The translations under genes and the position numbers were made by a program. From Candidatus Excrementavichristensenella intestinipullorum (GTDB lineage: Bacteria; Bacillota; Clostridia; Christensenellales; Aristaeellaceae), in NCBI GenBank assembly GCA_018711685.1, contig DVHZ01000107.1, forward strand, positions 1 through 36,470: a stretch of 36,470 bases of DNA. The letters are read 5' to 3'. Position 1 is the first letter of the stretch. Every line of letters begins with the position of its first letter. Under the pieces are notes generated by a model. The model worked only from the letters and a program-made list of their open reading frames with translations, was not told the origin of the DNA and did no database searches. Below are positions 15,591 through 23,665 of this stretch, one piece after another.

Positions 15591-16361
15591 TCACACTTCC
15601 CGCTTGGGTTCCTTGGGCGTTTTGGGCTTTTGATGGACCCGCAGCCGCTTCAGCTTGCGCTTTTTGCCCTTTTCGATGTCCATCAGCTTTTTCCTGCGCA
15701 GCCTGGGCCCCAACAGGTAGCCGATGGGCGCGGGCAGCGCGGGCAGCAGGGCCAGCGCCAGGAACAGCCAATTGAGGCCGTGGGGATTCTGGGCGAAGGG
15801 CTGATAGAGGAACACGAAGGCCATGAAGGTAATCCGGGCCACCACGTTAAACCAATTGGTGGGGCCCGCCTGCTGAGCCAACTCCTGGGCCTCCAGCAGC
15901 GCCTGTTCCTGCTCCTCTGGGCTCATCTGATCCAACTGCTCCAGCTGTTCCAGCAGCGCCTCCTGCTCCTGGGCCTGCTCCTGTTCCACCGCCGCCGCCG
16001 GGTAATAGGGCTCCGCCGCCAGGTTGACCCCGGCTATGGCCAGCAGGGGCAGGGCGCAGGTGAGAAACGCCGCCAGGGCTGCGGCGGGATAAAACTTGCC
16101 CGCTGCCACTTCGGGGCCGGGGGTCCTGCCCTCCTGCAGCAGCCGCCGTTCCAGGGCGGACATGGTGCAGGCCTTTTCCCCCCGGTATCCGCCGTCGGAG
16201 AAGGACAGCAGCCCCATGGCGGCCAGCAGCGCCAGGTTCAGCAGCACTTGAGCCCAGTACCAATCCGCGCCGATGGGCAGACACAGCAGGGCGCACAGCA
16301 CCACCGCCATCAGATAAACGCCCAGGGCCCGCCAGCCCATCTTCAAACCTTGCTTGATCAA
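15591..16361 (-). CDS. Uncharacterised multi-spanning membrane protein
   Basis: I do not recognise a family. The 256-residue product has hydrophobic segments near residues 9-25, 32-50, 88-108, 165-183 and 195-215. Between the third and fourth lies a Gln/Glu-rich stretch (EQEQAQEQEALLEQLEQLDQ) likely to form a coiled coil, and the C-terminus is a very basic tail (RRKKLMDIEKGKKRKLKRL). The TTG at 16361 overlaps the stop of the cyclo-ligase gene, giving coupled translation; an ATG at 16340 is an alternative. It is the last gene of the ACT-alr unit. The basic tail may face the cytoplasm and contact nucleic acid or lipids, but this is speculation. Confidence 0.65.
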   Translation of the reverse strand: MIKQGLKMGWRALGVYLMAVVLCALLCLPIGADWYWAQVLLNLALLAAMGLLSFSDGGYRGEKACTMSALERRLLQEGRTPGPEVAAGKFYPAAALAAFLTCALPLLAIAGVNLAAEPYYPAAAVEQEQAQEQEALLEQLEQLDQMSPEEQEQALLEAQELAQQAGPTNWFNVVARITFMAFVFLYQPFAQNPHGLNWLFLALALLPALPAPIGYLLGPRLRRKKLMDIEKGKKRKLKRLRVHQKPKTPKEPKREV

Positions 16362-16933
16362 AGCTCCATTTCCTTTCCCCCCTGGTATACCGCCCGCTGG
16401 GTGATGACCAGGTGCATCGTCACGTCGTGGGGAGCCATGGGCACCCGCTCCACCATCTGGCATTCAAAGGCCAGGGCGGCCAGCGCAGCCCCCTTGCCCG
16501 CGCCCGCCAGGAACCGGTCGTAATACCCCGCGCCCCGGCCCAGCCGCCCGCCCCAGGGGTCGAAGGCCAAGCCGGGGGCCAGCACCCAATCCAGGGGCTG
16601 GTCCAGCGCCGGGCCCTCGGGCTCCAGGATGCCGTAAGGCCCCGACCGCAGGGATTGGCCGGGCCGGTACAGCCCCATCTCCATGACGCCCTTGCCCAGC
16701 ACCCGGGGCAGGTACACCTGCCGCCCCTGCCGGGCAAGCCCTTCCATCAGGGGCAAGGTGTCCGGCTCGGTTTCCATCCCATAAAACAGGGCCACCCGCC
16801 GGGCCTGGGAAAAGCCCGCCAGGGCCAGTACGCGCCCCGCGATCCCCTGGGACCACGCGGCGCGCTGGCTGGGCGTGAGCTGGGCCAGCCGCTGGGCCAC
16901 GGCCCGGCGCAGCGCCCCTTTTTCCGTCGTCAT
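16358..16933 (-). CDS. 5-formyltetrahydrofolate cyclo-ligase
   Basis: The 191-residue enzyme converts 5-formyl-THF to 5,10-methenyl-THF with ATP. Visible motifs are the N-terminal KGALRRAVAQRL, FYGMETEPDTLPL, and the substrate/nucleotide signature LAFDPWGGRLGRGAGYYDRF, which corresponds to the family GxGxGYYDR loop. The ATG at 16933 overlaps the alr stop in ATGA, so it is preferred to the TTG at 16942. It lies between alr and the membrane protein gene. Confidence 0.92.
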   Translation of the reverse strand: MTTEKGALRRAVAQRLAQLTPSQRAAWSQGIAGRVLALAGFSQARRVALFYGMETEPDTLPLMEGLARQGRQVYLPRVLGKGVMEMGLYRPGQSLRSGPYGILEPEGPALDQPLDWVLAPGLAFDPWGGRLGRGAGYYDRFLAGAGKGAALAALAFECQMVERVPMAPHDVTMHLVITQRAVYQGGKEMEL

Positions 16934-18048
16934 GGCAGCCAATGCCGGGGCACCCTGGGCCCAAACCCCAGCATGATCTCGTAGGGAATGGTGTCCGCCA
17001 GTATGGCCAGTTCATCCGGGGTAATGCGCTGGTCGCCCTGGCTGCCCAGCAGCACCACCTCATCCTCCAGGGTTACCCCTGGGATGTGGGTCACGTCGAT
17101 CATCATCAGGTCCATGCACACCCGGCCGATCTGGGCGCAGCGCTGCCCCTTGACCAGGGCGGTGGCCTTGCCCGACAGCGCCCGGGGATAGCCGTCCCCG
17201 TAGCCAATGGGCAATGTGGCCACCAAGGTGGGCTGGGCTGCGGTAAAGGTCCTGCCGTAGCCCACCGTGTCCCCCGGCTGAATCCAGGCCAGTCGCAGGG
17301 GCCGGGTGGTCAGCCGCTGGGCGGGAGTGAGCCCGGGCAGGTAGTGCCGCACGCTGGCGCCGTACAGGGCGATGCCCGGCCGCACCATGTCGTGCCACAG
17401 GCTTTCGTCCCGCAGCATGGCATCGCTGGCCGCGGCGTGGGCCATGGGCCGGAAGCCCGCGCCCCGCAGCTGAGTCAGCCCCTGGCTGAACCGGCCGTTC
17501 TGCCAGCGGGTAAAGTCCTCGTCGGAATCGGCGGCGGCGAAGTGGGTGAACGCGCCCTCGCACTTCACCCGGGGGCACGCCTTCATGGCCCCGATCAGCC
17601 CGTCCAGTTCCTGGCCGGGGGCCACGCCCACCCGGCTCATGCCCGTATCGATCTTCACGTGGGCGTGGGCCACGCAGTCCAATTTTGCGGCCTGGCTCTG
17701 CATGGCCGCCAGCACTTCCCGGTCGTACAGCGCCACCGCCAGGTTGGCGGCCACCGCTTCCCGGGCGCCCTGGGGGGTAGCGCCCCCCAGGACCAGGATG
17801 GGCGCCCGCACGCCCGCCTGGCGCAGCTGAACGCCTTCCTCCACCAGGGCCACGGCCAATTGGTCCGCGCCCCCCGCCAGGGCGGCCCGGGCGGTTTCCA
17901 CCGCGCCGTGGCCGTAGGCGTCGGCCTTCACCACCGCCATCAGCCGGGCCTTGCCGCCCAGGCGCTGCTTGAGCAGCCGGGCGTTGTCCCGCAGCGCCCC
18001 ACGGGATATTTCCATCTCCGTGGGGCGGTACTGCACCCCGGCGCTCAC
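16930..18048 (-). CDS. alr: Alanine racemase
   Basis: The 372-residue PLP enzyme makes D-alanine for peptidoglycan. The PLP lysine lies in VVKADAYGHG (residue about 40), the TIM-barrel strands include HVKIDTGMSRVG, and the C-terminal domain contains VGYGRTF with the catalytic tyrosine and PIGYGDGYPRALSG. It overlaps the ACT gene by four bases (ATGA type) and the cyclo-ligase by four. A D-Ala-D-Ala dipeptidase gene lies far to the right in the window (35679-36377), so both supply and removal of D-Ala peptides are encoded here. Confidence 0.95.
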   Translation of the reverse strand: MSAGVQYRPTEMEISRGALRDNARLLKQRLGGKARLMAVVKADAYGHGAVETARAALAGGADQLAVALVEEGVQLRQAGVRAPILVLGGATPQGAREAVAANLAVALYDREVLAAMQSQAAKLDCVAHAHVKIDTGMSRVGVAPGQELDGLIGAMKACPRVKCEGAFTHFAAADSDEDFTRWQNGRFSQGLTQLRGAGFRPMAHAAASDAMLRDESLWHDMVRPGIALYGASVRHYLPGLTPAQRLTTRPLRLAWIQPGDTVGYGRTFTAAQPTLVATLPIGYGDGYPRALSGKATALVKGQRCAQIGRVCMDLMMIDVTHIPGVTLEDEVVLLGSQGDQRITPDELAILADTIPYEIMLGFGPRVPRHWLP

Positions 18049-18476
18049 AGCGACCGGATCTGCTCCTGCTGGAGCAGCTTCACGCCATGCTCGGTGAGCA
18101 CCTTGGTGCCCTTTTCCAGGTCGGACAGATGGAAGATGACCAGGGCGTAGCTGCCCGAGGAGCGCACGAAGGAATACACGTACTCCACCGAAATTCCTTC
18201 ATCGTTGAGCAGCTCCAGCACCTCGGCCAGTCCGCCGGGCCGATCGGGCACGCACACGGCCACCACGTCGGTAAGCCGGGCGGTATACCCCGCCTCCTTC
18301 AGCGCCTTGACGCCCTTCTCGATATCCGACACGATGCAGCGCAGTATGCCGTAGTGCTCGGTGTCGGCGATGGACAGGGCGATCAGGTCCAGCCCCGCGT
18401 CGGCCAGCAGCCGGGTCATCTTGGACAGGGAACCCTTGGTGTTTTCCAGGAATACGGAGATTTGCTTCACATACAT
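18045..18476 (-). CDS. Tandem ACT domain protein
   Basis: This 143-residue protein consists of two ACT domains, about residues 1-68 (VKQISVFLENTKGSLSKMTR) and 69-143 (VVAVCVPDRPGGLAEVLELL). ACT pairs bind amino acids and regulate enzymes or transcription. In Clostridia such genes sit next to paaK/ior clusters, as here, so it may sense aromatic amino acids; that is inference. It has its own promoter overlapping the end of the paaK copy upstream, a good AGGAGGG ribosome site, and heads the ACT-alr-cyclo-ligase-membrane protein unit. Confidence 0.85.
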   Translation of the reverse strand: MYVKQISVFLENTKGSLSKMTRLLADAGLDLIALSIADTEHYGILRCIVSDIEKGVKALKEAGYTARLTDVVAVCVPDRPGGLAEVLELLNDEGISVEYVYSFVRSSGSYALVIFHLSDLEKGTKVLTEHGVKLLQQEQIRSL

Positions 18477-18498
18477 GGAAATCCCTCCTGTCGCTCTT

Positions 18499-18527
18499 AT
18501 TATAACACAGCCTCAACCAAATTACAA
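18499..18527 (-). promoter_or_regulatory. Promoter of the ACT-alr operon
   Basis: Minus-strand TTGTAA (18522-18527, including the paaK stop codon) and TATAAT (18499-18504) are 17 bases apart. It allows alr to be expressed apart from the ior cluster. Confidence 0.6.
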
Positions 18528-19841
18528 TTTCCGATTGTCCTGCACCCGCCGGGCCTTGCCCTCGAACCGGGGAATGGACTTGGGCGGCACCAACTTGATG
18601 TTGGCCGACAGGCCCAGCGCCGACTTGATCCGCTCGTAAATCAGCTTGCTGAAGGACTGCAGGTCCGCCACCGTGTCGCCGAAAATCTCGTCGGTGACCT
18701 CCACCTGAATCTCCATGGTGTCGGTGGGGCCCACCCGGTCCACCACCAGCAGGAAGTGGGGGGTGACGCCGGGGATGCCCATGAGCACCGTCTCGATCTG
18801 GCTGGGGAACACGTTCACGCCCCGGATGATCAGCATGTCGTCGGTGCGGCCCATGATCCGGTCCATGCGCACGTTGGTGCGCCCGCACTGGCACTTCTCC
18901 GGATTCAGCCGGCACAGGTCGTGGGTGCGGTAGCGCAGCAGGGGCGTGCCCTCCTTGGTGATGGTGGAGAACACCAGTTCCCCCTTCTCCCCGTAGGGCA
19001 GGGGCTCCAGGGTGTCCGGGTCGATGATCTCGGGAATCACGTGGTCCTCGTTGACGTGCATGCCGCACTTGTACAGGCACTCGCAGCTGACGCCGGGGCC
19101 CGCCATCTCGGTGAGGCCGTAGATATCCAGGGCGTCGATGTTCAAAAGCTCCTCGATGCGGGCGCGAATCTTATCGCTCCAGGGCTCCGCGCCGAACACC
19201 CCTGCCCGCAGCTTCAGCTCCTTCTTGGGATCGATGCCCATCTCCCGCACCGTCTCGCCGATGAGCAGGGCGTAGGAGGGGGTGCAGCACAGCATAGTGC
19301 TGCCCATGGCCTTGAGCATGTTGATCTGGCGCTGGGTGTTGCCGCTGGACATGGGGATGACCATGGCCCCCACCTGGGTGGCGCCCTGGTGCAGGCCCAG
19401 CCCGCCGGTGAACAGGCCGTAGCCGTAGCACACCTGGACGATGTCGTCGGGGCCGCCCCCCGCCATGGTCACCGAGCGGGCCGCCATTTCGGTCCACACG
19501 TCCACGTCGTGCTGGGTATAGCCGGTGACGATGGGCATGCCCGTGGTGCCGGAAGAGCCCTGAATGCGCACGATGTCGTGCTTGGGCACGGCAAACAGGC
19601 CGTAGGGGAACTGGTCCCGCAGGTCGGGCTTGTCGGTAAAGGGCAGGTACTTCAAATCCTCCACGCCCCGGATGTCCTCGGGCTTGATCCCCTTGTCGTC
19701 CATGCGCTTTCTGTACATGGGCACGTTGTCATATACCCGCTTCACCGTTTCCTTCAGCCGCTGCCCCTGCAATTTCACCAGCTGCTCCCGGTCCATGCAC
19801 TCCATCTCAGGGTTCCAGATCTTGTACTCCCGCTCTCTCAT
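18522..19841 (-). CDS. paaK: Phenylacetate-CoA ligase (AMP-forming), copy 1
   Basis: The 439-residue enzyme of the adenylate-forming family links aryl-acetates to CoA. Visible are the ATP-binding loop SSGTTGMPIVTGY, YGLTEMAGPGVSCEC, a cysteine cluster CQCGRT, RTDDMLIIRGVNVFPSQIE, and the C-terminal RFEGKARRVQDNRKL. AGGAGG precedes the ATG. It lies 14 bases after iorB and is the last gene of the ior unit. Beside an indolepyruvate oxidoreductase it may work backwards, making ATP from phenylacetyl- or indoleacetyl-CoA, or recycle the free acids; direction cannot be told from sequence. Confidence 0.93.
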   Translation of the reverse strand: MREREYKIWNPEMECMDREQLVKLQGQRLKETVKRVYDNVPMYRKRMDDKGIKPEDIRGVEDLKYLPFTDKPDLRDQFPYGLFAVPKHDIVRIQGSSGTTGMPIVTGYTQHDVDVWTEMAARSVTMAGGGPDDIVQVCYGYGLFTGGLGLHQGATQVGAMVIPMSSGNTQRQINMLKAMGSTMLCCTPSYALLIGETVREMGIDPKKELKLRAGVFGAEPWSDKIRARIEELLNIDALDIYGLTEMAGPGVSCECLYKCGMHVNEDHVIPEIIDPDTLEPLPYGEKGELVFSTITKEGTPLLRYRTHDLCRLNPEKCQCGRTNVRMDRIMGRTDDMLIIRGVNVFPSQIETVLMGIPGVTPHFLLVVDRVGPTDTMEIQVEVTDEIFGDTVADLQSFSKLIYERIKSALGLSANIKLVPPKSIPRFEGKARRVQDNRKL

Positions 19842-19855
19842 GGGCTATGTCCTCC

Positions 19856-20422
19856 TCAGTGATTCTGGCCCAGCGCAAAAGCCCGCTGGTTCACAGCCAG
19901 GAATTTTTCCTTTACACAGGCGGCGATGGCCTTCTGCCAGGACGCCTCGTCCCCGCCCAGCAACTTCTTGAGCACCCCCAGCAGCACCAGGTTTACCGCC
20001 TTGGCGCTGCCCGCCTCCTCCGCCAGGGACAAAGCGTCCAAGGCCACCACCCGGCACTGCTGGGCCAACCGCTCCAGCACGTCCTGGGGATAGACCGCCG
20101 CGCCGCTGATCACCGGCATGGGCATGATCTTCTGGGTGTTCACGATGACGGTGCCGTCCTTCTTGAGATAGGGCAGCGCCCGCATGGCCTCCAAGGGCTC
20201 GAAGGCCAGCACGTAGTCGGCGCAGCCCTCGTCCACCATGGGGGAAGCCACCTGGGGCCCCATGCGCACGTAGGTAATCACGCTGCCGCCCCGCTGGCTC
20301 ATGCCGTGTACCTCGCTCACCTTCACGTCCTGGCCCTGCTCCAGGGCCAGCGCCCCCAGGATGCGGCTGGTGAGCAGCGTTCCCTGTCCGCCCACGCCGA
20401 TGATGACGATATCCATCTTCAT
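19856..20422 (-). CDS. iorB: Indolepyruvate:ferredoxin oxidoreductase subunit beta
   Basis: The 188-residue subunit shows the gamma-type domain of 2-oxoacid:ferredoxin oxidoreductases: IIGVGGQGTLLTSRILGAL, VSEVHGMSQRGGSV, and YVLAFEPLEAMRALPYL. With IorA it decarboxylates indolepyruvate, phenylpyruvate or hydroxyphenylpyruvate to the aryl-acetyl-CoA and reduces ferredoxin. The ATG at 20422 overlaps the iorA stop (ATGA) with GGAGGAG just upstream. Confidence 0.94.
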   Translation of the reverse strand: MKMDIVIIGVGGQGTLLTSRILGALALEQGQDVKVSEVHGMSQRGGSVITYVRMGPQVASPMVDEGCADYVLAFEPLEAMRALPYLKKDGTVIVNTQKIMPMPVISGAAVYPQDVLERLAQQCRVVALDALSLAEEAGSAKAVNLVLLGVLKKLLGGDEASWQKAIAACVKEKFLAVNQRAFALGQNH

Positions 20423-22161
20423 TTCTCCTCCACCGCCCCTTCGATGGCTCCAAACCGGCAGGTCTGCTGGCACAGGGCGCAGCCCACGCACTGGTTCGGG
20501 TCGATGTGTACCTTCCGGTCTGGCCCCACCTCCATGGCCGGGCAGCTCAGCTTCATGCAGGCCAGGCAGCCCCGGCACTTGACCGGGTCGATCTTCAGGG
20601 GCGTAACCGCCTTGCCCTTGTTCAGCAGCGCGCAGGGCCTGTGGGCGATGATCACCGATACCTCCGGCGCCTGGGTCTCCTCCCGCACCGCCGTCTCGAT
20701 GCCCTTTAGGTCGAAAGCGTCCACCCGGCGCACCCGATTGACCCCCACGCCCCGGCACAGCTGCTCCAGGTCCACCTGGGGCGCCTGCTGGCCGTGAATG
20801 TCCAGCCCGGTATTGGGATTGGGCTGGTGGCCGGTCATGGCGGTGATGGTGTTGTCCAGTATCATCAGGGTCATGTGGCTGCGGTTGTACACCGCGCTGA
20901 GCAGGGAGGGAATGCCCGAATGCAGGAAGGTGCTGTCCCCGATGACGCCCACCGCCTTGCGGCCGAACGCCTCCCCCTGGGCCAGGGAAAAGCCGTGGGC
21001 CATGCCCACCGACGCCCCCATGCACAGGGTGGTGTCCAGGGCGTTCAGGGGCGGCAGCGCCCCCAGGGTATAGCAGCCGATGTCCCCGGTCACGTGGTAG
21101 CCCAGGCGGCTGAGCACCGAGAAGGGTCCCCTGTGGGGACATCCGGCGCACATCACCGGCGGCCGGCCGGGAATGTCCTGCACGGGGAATCGCTCCGGTA
21201 CCGGCTGGCCAAAGATCTGCCGCACCCGGTTGGCCGACAGCTCTCCCTGAAGCCCGGTCAGGGCCTTGCCTTCCACTTGAATGCCCCAGGCGGCGATCTG
21301 GTTCTCCATAAAGGGCTCCAGCTCCTCCACCACCACCAGCCGTTCCACCGTCTTGGCGAAATCGGCGATCATCTGCCGGGGCAGGGGATTGACCAGGCCC
21401 AGCTTCAAAATGCTGGCCTGGGGAATGGCCTCCCGCACATATTGATAGGAAATGCCCGCGCAGATGACCCCCAGCTTCTTGTCCCCGGGGAATACCTGGT
21501 TGATGGGGCAGGTCTCGGCGTACTGCGCCGCCTCAACCATCCGCTTTTCCACCGCGACGTGGCGGGGCTTGGCCATGGCGGGCATCATCACGTATTTCTT
21601 GGCGTCCTTCTGGTAGGGCTTCACCGCCGCCTCTTCCCGCTCCCCCAGCTCCACCCGGCTGCGGGCGTGGGCGATGCGGGTGGTGGTGCGCACCATCACC
21701 GGGGTGTCGAACCGCTCGGACAGCGCAAAGGCCAGCTTGGTAAAATCCTTGCACTCCTGGCTGCTGGAGGGCTCCACCATCATCACGTGGGAGGCCAGGG
21801 CGTGGTAGCGGCTGTCCTGCTCGTTCTGGGAGGAATGCATCCCCGGGTCGTCGGCGCATACCACCACCAGCCCCCCGTTCACCCCGGTGTAGGCGGCGGT
21901 GTACAGCGGGTCGGCGGCCACGTTGACCCCCACGTGCTTCATACAGCACATGGCCCTGGCCCCGGCCACGCTGGCCCCGGCGCACACCTCCAGGGCCACC
22001 TTTTCGTTGGTGGCCCACTCGGTATAGATTTCGGGATATTGGGCGCAGTTTTCGGTGATCTCCGTGGAGGGCGTGCCGGGATAGGAGGATACCACATGCA
22101 CTCCCGCTTCCCACGCGCCCCGGGCCACCGCTTCGTTGCCCAGCATCAGTTTCTCGCTCAT
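20419..22161 (-). CDS. iorA: Indolepyruvate:ferredoxin oxidoreductase subunit alpha
   Basis: The 580-residue subunit carries the pyruvate-binding domain first (GNEAVARGAWEAGVHVVSSY, PGTPSTEI), then a TPP-binding region (MCAGCPHRG; TGDIGCYTLGALPP; GDSTFLHSGI) and a C-terminal two-cluster ferredoxin domain with CRGCLACMKLSCP and CVGCALCQQTC. The second motif keeps four cysteines per cluster; the first has a longer gap before its last cysteine. Oxidative decarboxylation of aromatic 2-oxoacids is expected. The gene is preceded by paaK copy 2 and overlaps iorB. Confidence 0.95.
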   Translation of the reverse strand: MSEKLMLGNEAVARGAWEAGVHVVSSYPGTPSTEITENCAQYPEIYTEWATNEKVALEVCAGASVAGARAMCCMKHVGVNVAADPLYTAAYTGVNGGLVVVCADDPGMHSSQNEQDSRYHALASHVMMVEPSSSQECKDFTKLAFALSERFDTPVMVRTTTRIAHARSRVELGEREEAAVKPYQKDAKKYVMMPAMAKPRHVAVEKRMVEAAQYAETCPINQVFPGDKKLGVICAGISYQYVREAIPQASILKLGLVNPLPRQMIADFAKTVERLVVVEELEPFMENQIAAWGIQVEGKALTGLQGELSANRVRQIFGQPVPERFPVQDIPGRPPVMCAGCPHRGPFSVLSRLGYHVTGDIGCYTLGALPPLNALDTTLCMGASVGMAHGFSLAQGEAFGRKAVGVIGDSTFLHSGIPSLLSAVYNRSHMTLMILDNTITAMTGHQPNPNTGLDIHGQQAPQVDLEQLCRGVGVNRVRRVDAFDLKGIETAVREETQAPEVSVIIAHRPCALLNKGKAVTPLKIDPVKCRGCLACMKLSCPAMEVGPDRKVHIDPNQCVGCALCQQTCRFGAIEGAVEEK

Positions 22162-22184
22162 CTTTATCCTTCCCTTCCTGCCCC

Positions 22185-23483
22185 TTATACCAGTTTCCGG
22201 CTGTCGTTGACCCGCCGGGCCTTGCCCTCAAAGCGCTTCAACGTGCCCCCGGAAACCAGAATCACCGGAATGTCCAGCTGGCACACGGTGCGCAGCTTGG
22301 CCATGATGTCCTTGCGCAGCCGCTCGACCTGGATGAAGTTGTCGATGTTGTAGCTGTCGTCCAGCTCCACCCGCACCTCGATCTTGTCCATGTAGTTTTC
22401 CCGGCTCACGTTGATCTCGTAATTGGGGGTGACGCCCTGGGCGCCCACCAGCACGCTTTCGATCTGGCTGGGGAACAGGTTTACGCCGCGAATGATCAGC
22501 ATGTCGTCGGTGCGGCCCTTGCACTTCTCCATGCGCAGGCTGGTGCGGCCGCAGGGGCACTTGTCCGCCAGCAGCCGGGTGATGTCCCGGGTGCGGTAGC
22601 GCAGCATGGGCATGGCACGCTTGGTCAGGGTGGTGATCACCATCTCCCCCTGCTCCCCCAGGGGCAGCGCCTTGCCGGTGACCGGGTCCACGATCTCGCA
22701 CAGGAAGAAATCCTCGTTGATGTGCATCCCCGTCTTGCAGAGGCACTCCCCCGCCACGCCGGGCCCCATGACCTCGGTGAGGCCGTAGTTCTCCGTGGCC
22801 ACGATGCCCCAGCGCCGCTCCAGCTCCGCCCGCATGGCCTCGGTGGACGCCTCCGCGCCGAACAGGCCGTACTTGAGCTTGATGTCCTTCAGCGCGTCCA
22901 TGCGCTGCGCCACCTCCGCCATGTACATGGCGTAGGAAGGGGTGGCGATGAGCACGGTGGAGCCGAAATCCCGCATCAGGTTGATTTGCCGCTCCGTATT
23001 GCCTGAGGAGATGGGCACGATGGCCGCGCCGATCTTCTCCAGCCCCTGATGCAGGCCGAAGGCGCCGGTAAACAATCCGTACCCAAAGGATATCTGGGCG
23101 ATGTCGCCGCGGGTCGCGCCGCCGGCGGTGGCGATGCGGGCGATGCACTCGGCCCAGTTGTCCAGGTCCTGGCGGGTATAACCGGCCACGATGGGCCTGC
23201 CGGTGGTGCCCGACGAGGCGTGGATGCGCACCACTTCCTCCATGGGCACGGCGAACAGTCCGTAGGGATAGTTGTCCCGCAGGTCGTTCTTTACCGTGAA
23301 ATCCAGCAGCTCAATGTCCGACAGCTTGCGGATGTCCTGGGGCTTCACGCCCTTTTTGTCCATCCGCTCCCGGTAAAAGGGAACGTGGGCGTAGGCGTGC
23401 CCCACGATGTCCTTGAGCCGCTCCAATTGAATCTTTTCAATGGTTTCGCGGTCCGCAGTCTCGATTGCCGGGTTCCAAATCAT
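22185..23483 (-). CDS. paaK: Phenylacetate-CoA ligase (AMP-forming), copy 2
   Basis: The 432-residue protein is a paralogue of copy 1: SSGTTGRPIVAGYTRQD, YGLTEVMGPGVAGECLC, the cysteine cluster CPCGRT, RTDDMLIIRGVNLFPSQIE and the C-terminal RFEGKARRVNDSRKL. AAGGAGG lies before the ATG at 23483, so the longer frame is rejected. It is the first gene of the paaK-iorA-iorB-paaK unit, with a promoter and a palindrome upstream. The two copies differ in their middle and C-terminal domains, which suggests different aryl-acetate preferences rather than a recent duplication. Confidence 0.93.
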   Translation of the reverse strand: MIWNPAIETADRETIEKIQLERLKDIVGHAYAHVPFYRERMDKKGVKPQDIRKLSDIELLDFTVKNDLRDNYPYGLFAVPMEEVVRIHASSGTTGRPIVAGYTRQDLDNWAECIARIATAGGATRGDIAQISFGYGLFTGAFGLHQGLEKIGAAIVPISSGNTERQINLMRDFGSTVLIATPSYAMYMAEVAQRMDALKDIKLKYGLFGAEASTEAMRAELERRWGIVATENYGLTEVMGPGVAGECLCKTGMHINEDFFLCEIVDPVTGKALPLGEQGEMVITTLTKRAMPMLRYRTRDITRLLADKCPCGRTSLRMEKCKGRTDDMLIIRGVNLFPSQIESVLVGAQGVTPNYEINVSRENYMDKIEVRVELDDSYNIDNFIQVERLRKDIMAKLRTVCQLDIPVILVSGGTLKRFEGKARRVNDSRKLV

Positions 23484-23546
23484 CTTTCTGCCTCCTTGCC
23501 ATCCTGCCATACTCCTCGCGCCCTCTATGAAGGCGCATATACGGTT

Positions 23547-23575
23547 ATTATAACAAAGCGGCGTAGGGAAAGCAA
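23547..23575 (-). promoter_or_regulatory. Promoter of the paaK-ior operon
   Basis: Minus-strand TTGCTT (23570-23575) and TATAAT (23547-23552) are 17 bases apart, about 65 bases before the paaK start. The -10 is consensus, the -35 weaker, as for a regulated or activator-dependent promoter. Confidence 0.55.
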
Positions 23576-23580
23576 ACGCC

Positions 23581-23599
23581 TAACGTAAAATATACGTTA
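23581..23599. promoter_or_regulatory. Palindrome upstream of the ior promoter
   Basis: TAACGTA-N5-TACGTTA forms a perfect 7-bp inverted repeat five bases upstream of the -35 element. The position suits an activator site, or a repressor site touching the -35. No regulator gene is adjacent, so the factor is unknown. Confidence 0.45.
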
Positions 23600-23610
23600 C
23601 CCTCAACGGG

Positions 23611-23645
23611 AAAACCGCCCCGGCGAAGGCGTTTCGCTGGGGCGG
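23611..23645 (-). terminator. Terminator of the P-type ATPase gene
   Basis: On the minus strand CCGCCCC-A-GCGAA pairs with TTCGC-C-GGGGCGG around a 5-base loop and is followed by TTTT. It lies about 20 bases after the ATPase stop. Confidence 0.75.
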
Positions 23646-23665
23646 CGCAGCCGGGGGGGCCTGGC

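Noticed and set aside
18087-19862. Plus-strand frame of 591 codons
   Set aside because: Antisense to the ACT and paaK genes, which have clear motifs and ribosome sites.
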